Part shown: positions 61,775-64,000 of the stretch, in pieces
Layout: each line of letters starts with the position of its first letter
Numbering within the stretch: position 1 is the first letter of the stretch
Assembly: GCA_963811225.1 (NCBI GenBank)
Contig: CAWEQO010000001.1
Location: forward strand, 372,001 to 436,000
From: CAWEQO01 sp963811225
GTDB lineage: Bacteria > Chloroflexota > Anaerolineae > Anaerolineales > Anaerolineaceae
Direction: 5' to 3'
DNA length: 64,000 nucleotides
The notes under the pieces: model-generated
Told to the model about the DNA's origin: nothing
What the model saw: only the letters and a program-made list of their open reading frames with translations
The model's database searches: none
Translations under genes and position numbers: made by a program

Positions 61775-63538
61775 ATGGCAGATATCGACCAACTGCTCTC
61801 CACCACTCAAAACCTGCTGGCGCAGGAATCGCCCTCCACGTCCGAGATCCGCAACGTGATGATCGACCTCGACGACGTGATCAATTCGGCCGAGTTCGCG
61901 GGGCTGGAAGCCGAACAGCGCGCCAGGCTGCAGAGCGCCTACCAGGACCTGCGCAACATGCTGCGAGAAAAGGAGCGCCCGGCGGGCGCAAGCGCGGCAG
62001 GCGCAGTGATTGGATATGAAGACAGCACCCCCATCAGCAGCCCGTTGGCGGCAGCCTCGAGTGAACGTGAGCACAACCCCTACGCCGCTAAGCAAATGGA
62101 AGAAGCCGAGCAGCTGTTCTATGGCGGGCGCTATGCCGAGGCGATCAAGCTGTACGACCAGGTGATGCAAATCGAGCCGGACTGGGAACGGGCCCGGCAG
62201 CACCGCAACGAGTCGGAGAACTATCTGCGCACCGGGCATATTCCCTCGGTGGCGCTGCCGCCCGAAGCCGCCACGGCTTTCGGCAAGGCGCAGTCGGCGG
62301 CACGCCTGGGGCGCTATCAGGACGCAATGGCGCTGCTCAACCGGGCGCAGGCCAGCCTGCGCGACTTAGGCATCCAGCGCTGGCAAGAAGGCCAGGAGTT
62401 CGAGCAGAAGCTGCAGCAGAACATCGACGCCGAGTCGGTGTACAACGAGGGGCTGTACCTGTTCCGCCAGGGGCAGATCGACGAGGGCATCGATCGGGTT
62501 GAGACGGCTGCCCGGGCCACCGGCTTGCCGCGCTACAACGATCGACTGCAAGAGATGCGCAAGGTCAAGGAGACACTGCGCTCCATCTCGGAGGCGCTTA
62601 ATACCTCTACTCCGGACGCCAAGGCAGTCGCCCAGGCCAAGACCGATCTAGACGCCCTGCTGCTGGAATACGGAGAGAACCCTACTCTGATGCGGCTGCG
62701 CACCCGGCTCTCTGCGACCATCCCGCTCCTGTCGGAACCGCTGAAGCAGCAGGTTGAAGACATGATCAACCAGGCCGAACGCTCGCAGACCCTGGACGGC
62801 ATGGAGAACAAGGCGCGCCAGGCGCGCCAGATGATCGAACAGGTGCGCAAGCTGGGCTACACCGACGAGACCATGGAGCGCTACCAGGCCGAGGTGGAGA
62901 AGCTGGTGCGCAACGTGGACCGCTATCGCGACCAACTCACTCAGGCCGAGACGGTTTACAACTCGAACCGCGACTGGCCGGTGGCGGCCGCCCGGCTGAG
63001 CCAGGAAGTGCGAGCGCGCTTCCCGAACGACCCGGCGGTGATTGAGTTCAACAAGTCGCTGCGGCGCTACCACACCATCCTGACTGGGATCAAGCTTGGC
63101 GCGGGTGGGGTGGCATTGGCGATCGTGATCTTTGTGCTGTCGATTGTTTTCGGGCAGGCCAAGGCGTTCGTGCTGTCGCTGACGCCGACCCCCACGCCTA
63201 CCGTCACGCTGACACCTACGCCCACGGCAACGTCCACCTTTACGCCGACCCTGACGAATACCCCCGGCCCGACGTTGACACCCAGCCTGACGCCTACGCC
63301 GCTGGCCGGCGGAGTCTCACGCCTGGTGTGGGCACGCAACGGCTGCTACGAGAACTTCACTGCGATTGGACGCATCCCGGCGGGCGCAACAGTGCGCTTC
63401 TTACCGAGTGACCGGCGCTTCGACAACCTGGGGCGCGAGTGCCTGCTGGTAGAGTTTGACGGCAAGGATACGACCGTGATCGGCTGGATCTTGATTGCCG
63501 ACCTGGGCCCGGCGCCCACCGCGACGCCGTCACAGTAG
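61775..63538 (+). CDS. TPR/coiled-coil protein with one membrane span and an external SH3-like domain
   Basis: A 587-residue protein. The N-terminal 435 residues are helical, with TPR-like units (MEEAEQLFYGGRYAEAIKLY, FGKAQSAARLGRYQDAMALL) and a coiled coil (about 320-420). One membrane helix lies at about 438-462 (GAGGVALAIVIFVLSIVFG), then a Thr/Pro linker, and a small beta domain (about 512-580, NGCYENFTAIGRIPAGATVR) that resembles a bacterial SH3 fold. The topology places TPR inside and SH3 outside, which suits a transducer between the kinase (inside, 28 bases upstream in the same unit) and the wall or the lipoproteins. That link is inference. Confidence 0.78.
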   Translation: MADIDQLLSTTQNLLAQESPSTSEIRNVMIDLDDVINSAEFAGLEAEQRARLQSAYQDLRNMLREKERPAGASAAGAVIGYEDSTPISSPLAAASSEREHNPYAAKQMEEAEQLFYGGRYAEAIKLYDQVMQIEPDWERARQHRNESENYLRTGHIPSVALPPEAATAFGKAQSAARLGRYQDAMALLNRAQASLRDLGIQRWQEGQEFEQKLQQNIDAESVYNEGLYLFRQGQIDEGIDRVETAARATGLPRYNDRLQEMRKVKETLRSISEALNTSTPDAKAVAQAKTDLDALLLEYGENPTLMRLRTRLSATIPLLSEPLKQQVEDMINQAERSQTLDGMENKARQARQMIEQVRKLGYTDETMERYQAEVEKLVRNVDRYRDQLTQAETVYNSNRDWPVAAARLSQEVRARFPNDPAVIEFNKSLRRYHTILTGIKLGAGGVALAIVIFVLSIVFGQAKAFVLSLTPTPTPTVTLTPTPTATSTFTPTLTNTPGPTLTPSLTPTPLAGGVSRLVWARNGCYENFTAIGRIPAGATVRFLPSDRRFDNLGRECLLVEFDGKDTTVIGWILIADLGPAPTATPSQ

Positions 63539-63587
63539 GGCAAAACGCAACGTTAGAGCCGCGAAGGGCTTTCATCCAAACGAATAA

Positions 63588-63649
63588 AGACGCAAAAGAA
63601 GGCAGGCGCGCGGAGAAATAAGCTCCACACCCTGCCTTCTCTTGCGTCT
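63588..63649. repeat. 19-bp hairpin after the TPR gene
   Basis: Arms 63588-63606 and 63631-63649 (AGACGCAAAAGAAGGCAGG and near-complement, one mismatch, 24-base loop) lie between two convergent genes and probably terminate both. Confidence 0.75.
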
Positions 63650-63688
63650 GTCGAAAAACCGTACGAAAAAAATCCCTACGGCTCGACG

Positions 63689-64000
63689 TTACGCTTTTTC
63701 TACGAAGAAATTCACAGGCACGCCCTTGATGCCAGGATGCAATCTCCAAATGCCCGTCTCCGCAGCGGTGACGTAGAGCTCGTCGAAGTCCGGACCGCCG
63801 AAGGCGGTGCTGGCAGGCCGGTCGACGGGCAGTTGGATTTCGCGCTCGATCTTGCCTTCCGGGTCGTAGCGCACCAGTTTGCTGCCGCGGAAGCTGGCGC
63901 TCCACAAGAAGCCCTCGGCATCGATCGTCAAGCCATCCGGCACACCCTCCCCCGGCGTTTGCGGGACGCTGATCAGGGTGCGCTTATTCTCGATTGCGCC
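63689..64000 (-). CDS. SMP-30/gluconolactonase-family protein, partial
   Basis: The C-terminal 103 residues of a protein that continues off the right edge. They contain PDGLTIDAEGFLWSASF, VRYDPEGKIEREIQLP and the conserved FGGPDFDELYVTAAETG, all typical of the last blades of the six-bladed SMP-30/gluconolactonase propeller; the metal Asp of PDG is visible. It would hydrolyse a sugar lactone in the cytoplasm. The N-terminus and start codon are outside the window. Confidence 0.85.
   Translation of the reverse strand, partial: GAIENKRTLISVPQTPGEGVPDGLTIDAEGFLWSASFRGSKLVRYDPEGKIEREIQLPVDRPASTAFGGPDFDELYVTAAETGIWRLHPGIKGVPVNFFVEKA

Overview
The window is GC-rich, densely coded bacterial DNA with genes on both strands. 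The gene families point to a Chloroflexota bacterium, probably class Anaerolineae. This is an inference from family composition: Thr/Pro-rich lipoproteins with bacterial SH3 and Nbr1-FW-like domains, a DUF6391 protein, a DUF2680-like secreted protein, an AglEFG-type sugar transporter next to an amylosucrase, and a large number of intergenic palindromes. No rRNA, tRNA, CRISPR array, integrase or intact insertion sequence was seen.

Layout. 1-6.3 kb: the end of a PucC-like transporter, DUF6391, DNA polymerase III delta, galE and a GT2/GT-C glycosyltransferase pair. 6.5-18.5 kb: an AT-richer WD40 lipoprotein, a GNAT acetyltransferase, a membrane-anchored coiled-coil protein, a GH31 alpha-glucosidase-type enzyme with an extra C-terminal region, a tiny Gly/Leu-rich membrane peptide, an EamA permease, an LRR protein, a short conserved protein, DUF1206 and DUF427. 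18.6-25.4 kb: two methyltransferases, a VOC protein, a threonine-synthase-like enzyme, alanine racemase, an EamA permease, a DinB-like protein and a DUF2680-like secreted protein. 25.5-32.6 kb: an alpha-glucoside (probably sucrose) locus: LacI regulator with its own palindromic operator, lipoprotein binding protein, two AglF/AglG-like permeases and amylosucrase. The ATPase must be encoded elsewhere. 32.6-38.3 kb: a GT-C-like membrane protein, a rhodanese lipoprotein and pstSCAB without phoU. 38.4-47.4 kb: a DUF421 pair, KTSC, a phosphodiesterase, a ligase-associated exonuclease and an ATP-dependent DNA ligase separated by a PNPOx-like protein, an EEP hydrolase, VOC, a frameshifted alpha/beta hydrolase and a tandem-MerR regulator. 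47.8-50.4 kb: an ABC-2 exporter trio whose first permease carries a one-base frameshift. 50.5-52.9 kb: a 14-repeat beta-propeller-type protein, an RHS core remnant and a probably leaderless zinc-ribbon gene.

52.9-63.5 kb is the most distinctive block. Five paralogous lipoproteins combine a shared N-terminal motif, a Thr/Pro linker, two alternating SH3 subtypes and an FW-like Ig domain, and every domain carries a cysteine pair. They are followed on the same strand by a 1029-residue protein with two divergent kinase domains, and then by a TPR/coiled-coil protein with one membrane span and an external SH3-like end. This reads like an envelope-sensing and signalling locus; that function is inference only.

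The spaces between genes carry a second layer of structure: about a dozen copies or half-copies of a palindrome with a GAGAGTAGAGAGCAGT core, which in several cases supplies the stop codon of the neighbouring gene; a class of loop-less palindromes up to 100 bp; and a recurrent extended -10 promoter pattern (TGnTAnnAT or close variants) ahead of at least nine genes.
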